A stretch of 64,000 bases of DNA, taken from Sporomusaceae bacterium FL31 (GTDB lineage: Bacteria > Bacillota > Negativicutes > DSM-1736 > Dendrosporobacteraceae). The DNA is taken from the NCBI GenBank assembly GCA_003990955.1, contig BIFV01000007.1:258866-322865 (forward strand). The letters run 5' to 3'. The number at the start of each line of letters is the position of its first letter. The stretch's first letter is position 1. The position numbers and the translations under genes are program-made. The notes below the pieces were generated by a model. That model ran no database searches. It was not told where the DNA came from and worked only from the letters and a program-made list of their open reading frames with translations. Shown one piece after another: positions 62,944 to 64,000 of this stretch.

Positions 62944-64000
62944 ATGGCTCAAAAAATAGCCGCTATTCATGCATTAGAAATTCTTGATTCTCGTGGTAAT
63001 CCTACAGTAAGAGTTAATATCAAACTAGATACCGGTGTTATGGCTTCAGCTTCCGTTCCATCGGGGGCATCCACGGGAGAGAATGAAGCACTCGAACTCA
63101 GAGATGGAGATAAGAATCGTTATGGTGGTAAAGGTGTACTGAAAGCTGTTGCTAATGTCAATGATAAGATCGCTTCTCATCTTATTGGCGAGGATGTTAC
63201 AGACCAGTCTAAAATTGATAAAATGATGATCGACCTTGACGGCACTCCAACTAAAGCAACCTTAGGTGCAAATGCAATATTAGGAGTATCTATGGCAGTC
63301 GCTAAAGCAGCAGCCTTAACGGAAGGTCTACCCTTATACACATATCTAGGTGGTAAAGCTGCAACTCGATTGCCTGTGCCAATGATGAATATTCTAAATG
63401 GCGGAAAACATGCTGATAACAGTGTTGATTTTCAGGAATTTATGGTTATGCCAATTGGTGCCCCAACATTTGCAGAAGCTCTTAGATATGGTGCTGAGAC
63501 CTTTCATGCATTAAAGAAAATACTTGGACAGAAGGGATATATCACTAATGTTGGCGATGAGGGGGGATTTGCTCCTAATCTAAAGAGTAATGATGAAGCT
63601 TGCGAAGTCATTATTGAAGCCATACAAAAGGCCGGTTTTAATCCAGGTATAGATATCGCTCTTGCACTTGACCCAGCAGCCAGCTCTTTTTTTGAACAAG
63701 GTAGATATAATTTATCCAAGTCAGGACAAGGTCAAAAAAACAGTAGTGAAATGACTCGGTTATACAAGGCTTGGATCGAGAAGTATCCCATTGTATCCAT
63801 TGAGGATGGCTTGGATGAAAACGACTGGGATGGCTTCCGGGAGCATACAGCGGTTTTAGGAGATAAAATTCAAATTGTTGGTGATGATATTTTTGTTACG
63901 AACACTAAGTTTATTGAACGTGGCATCAACGAAAAAAGCACCAATGCAGTGCTAATTAAGCTGAACCAAATCGGTACAGTGACTGAGACGATTGAAGCTA
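62944..64000 (+). CDS. eno: Enolase (partial, C-terminus beyond window)
   Basis: Enolase converts 2-phosphoglycerate to phosphoenolpyruvate. About 352 of the usual 430 residues are visible. The N-terminus reads [64 protein letters not shown], the metal Asp in [22 protein letters not shown], and VGDDIFVTN follow. The frame is open to the window end, where the catalytic Lys region (LIKLNQIGT) is reached. AGGAGG precedes the ATG. It lies under the fluoride riboswitch. Confidence 0.98.
   Translation, partial: MAQKIAAIHALEILDSRGNPTVRVNIKLDTGVMASASVPSGASTGENEALELRDGDKNRYGGKGVLKAVANVNDKIASHLIGEDVTDQSKIDKMMIDLDGTPTKATLGANAILGVSMAVAKAAALTEGLPLYTYLGGKAATRLPVPMMNILNGGKHADNSVDFQEFMVMPIGAPTFAEALRYGAETFHALKKILGQKGYITNVGDEGGFAPNLKSNDEACEVIIEAIQKAGFNPGIDIALALDPAASSFFEQGRYNLSKSGQGQKNSSEMTRLYKAWIEKYPIVSIEDGLDENDWDGFREHTAVLGDKIQIVGDDIFVTNTKFIERGINEKSTNAVLIKLNQIGTVTETIEA

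Noticed and set aside
1..64000. CRISPR arrays, tRNA and rRNA genes
   Set aside because: No regularly spaced repeats and no tRNA- or rRNA-like sequences were seen in any intergenic stretch. A short tRNA could still be missed by eye.

Overview
The window is a stretch of chromosome from an anaerobic, endospore-forming Firmicute of low GC content. The best fit is the Negativicutes (Sporomusa/Pelosinus-like), inferred from the conserved sporulation and housekeeping gene order, spoVS, an Hfq next to mutSL-miaA, and a CooS/CooC cluster. No rRNA, tRNA, CRISPR array or intact insertion sequence was seen.

Region 1 (1-46 kb) is a conserved core resembling the Bacillus subtilis pnp-to-spoVK block: rpsO(3' end)-pnp-ylxY-amidase-M16 peptidase-dut-ymxH, then a lysine-riboswitch operon dapB-asd-aspartokinase-dapA, rnjA-tepA-ylzJ-spoIIIE/ftsK-rodZ-ygiQ, a solute-binding protein, rimO-cinA-DEAD-box helicase, rpmE (opposite strand), recA-recX with a perfect LexA box, rny-hypothetical-ymdB-spoVS (putative SigH promoter), pepA-PHP, an unusual P-loop/Asp23 fusion, a pair of half-size TSUP permeases, miaB-mutS-mutL-methyltransferase-miaA-hfq, a probable 6S RNA, a PHP phosphatase and a truncated spoVK. 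Most genes read rightwards and many overlap by a few bases.

Region 2 (46.8-52.6 kb) is a metabolic cassette: cooC, a cooS-like gene, a three-gene SsuABC/NMT1-type ABC transporter whose binding protein carries a Tat-type lipoprotein signal, and a tiny tatA. The CooS-like protein keeps the B- and D-cluster cysteines, but one cysteine ligand of the Ni,Fe C-cluster is replaced by Asp349. It is therefore probably not an ordinary CO dehydrogenase. This is the strongest lead in the window.

Region 3 (52.6-62.5 kb) is an accessory island between tatA and eno. It holds a large serine recombinase with a zinc-ribbon partner, a decayed HTH/nuclease-like gene, an SGNH hydrolase-GNAT fusion, a more GC-rich imported piece (CD3324-type regulator, methyltransferase, relic DNA), a DHH phosphoesterase, and a divergent pair (coiled-coil protein and small tyrosine recombinase) separated by two perfect long palindromes. 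It ends with a broken LuxR-type fragment and a CBO0543-like membrane protein.

Region 4 (62.5-64 kb) is enolase, cut by the window end, behind a fluoride riboswitch. This makes functional sense because fluoride inhibits enolase.

Two genes (rny and the SGNH-GNAT fusion) have near-perfect Shine-Dalgarno sequences with only ATC/ATT at the proper spacing, suggesting non-canonical start codons.
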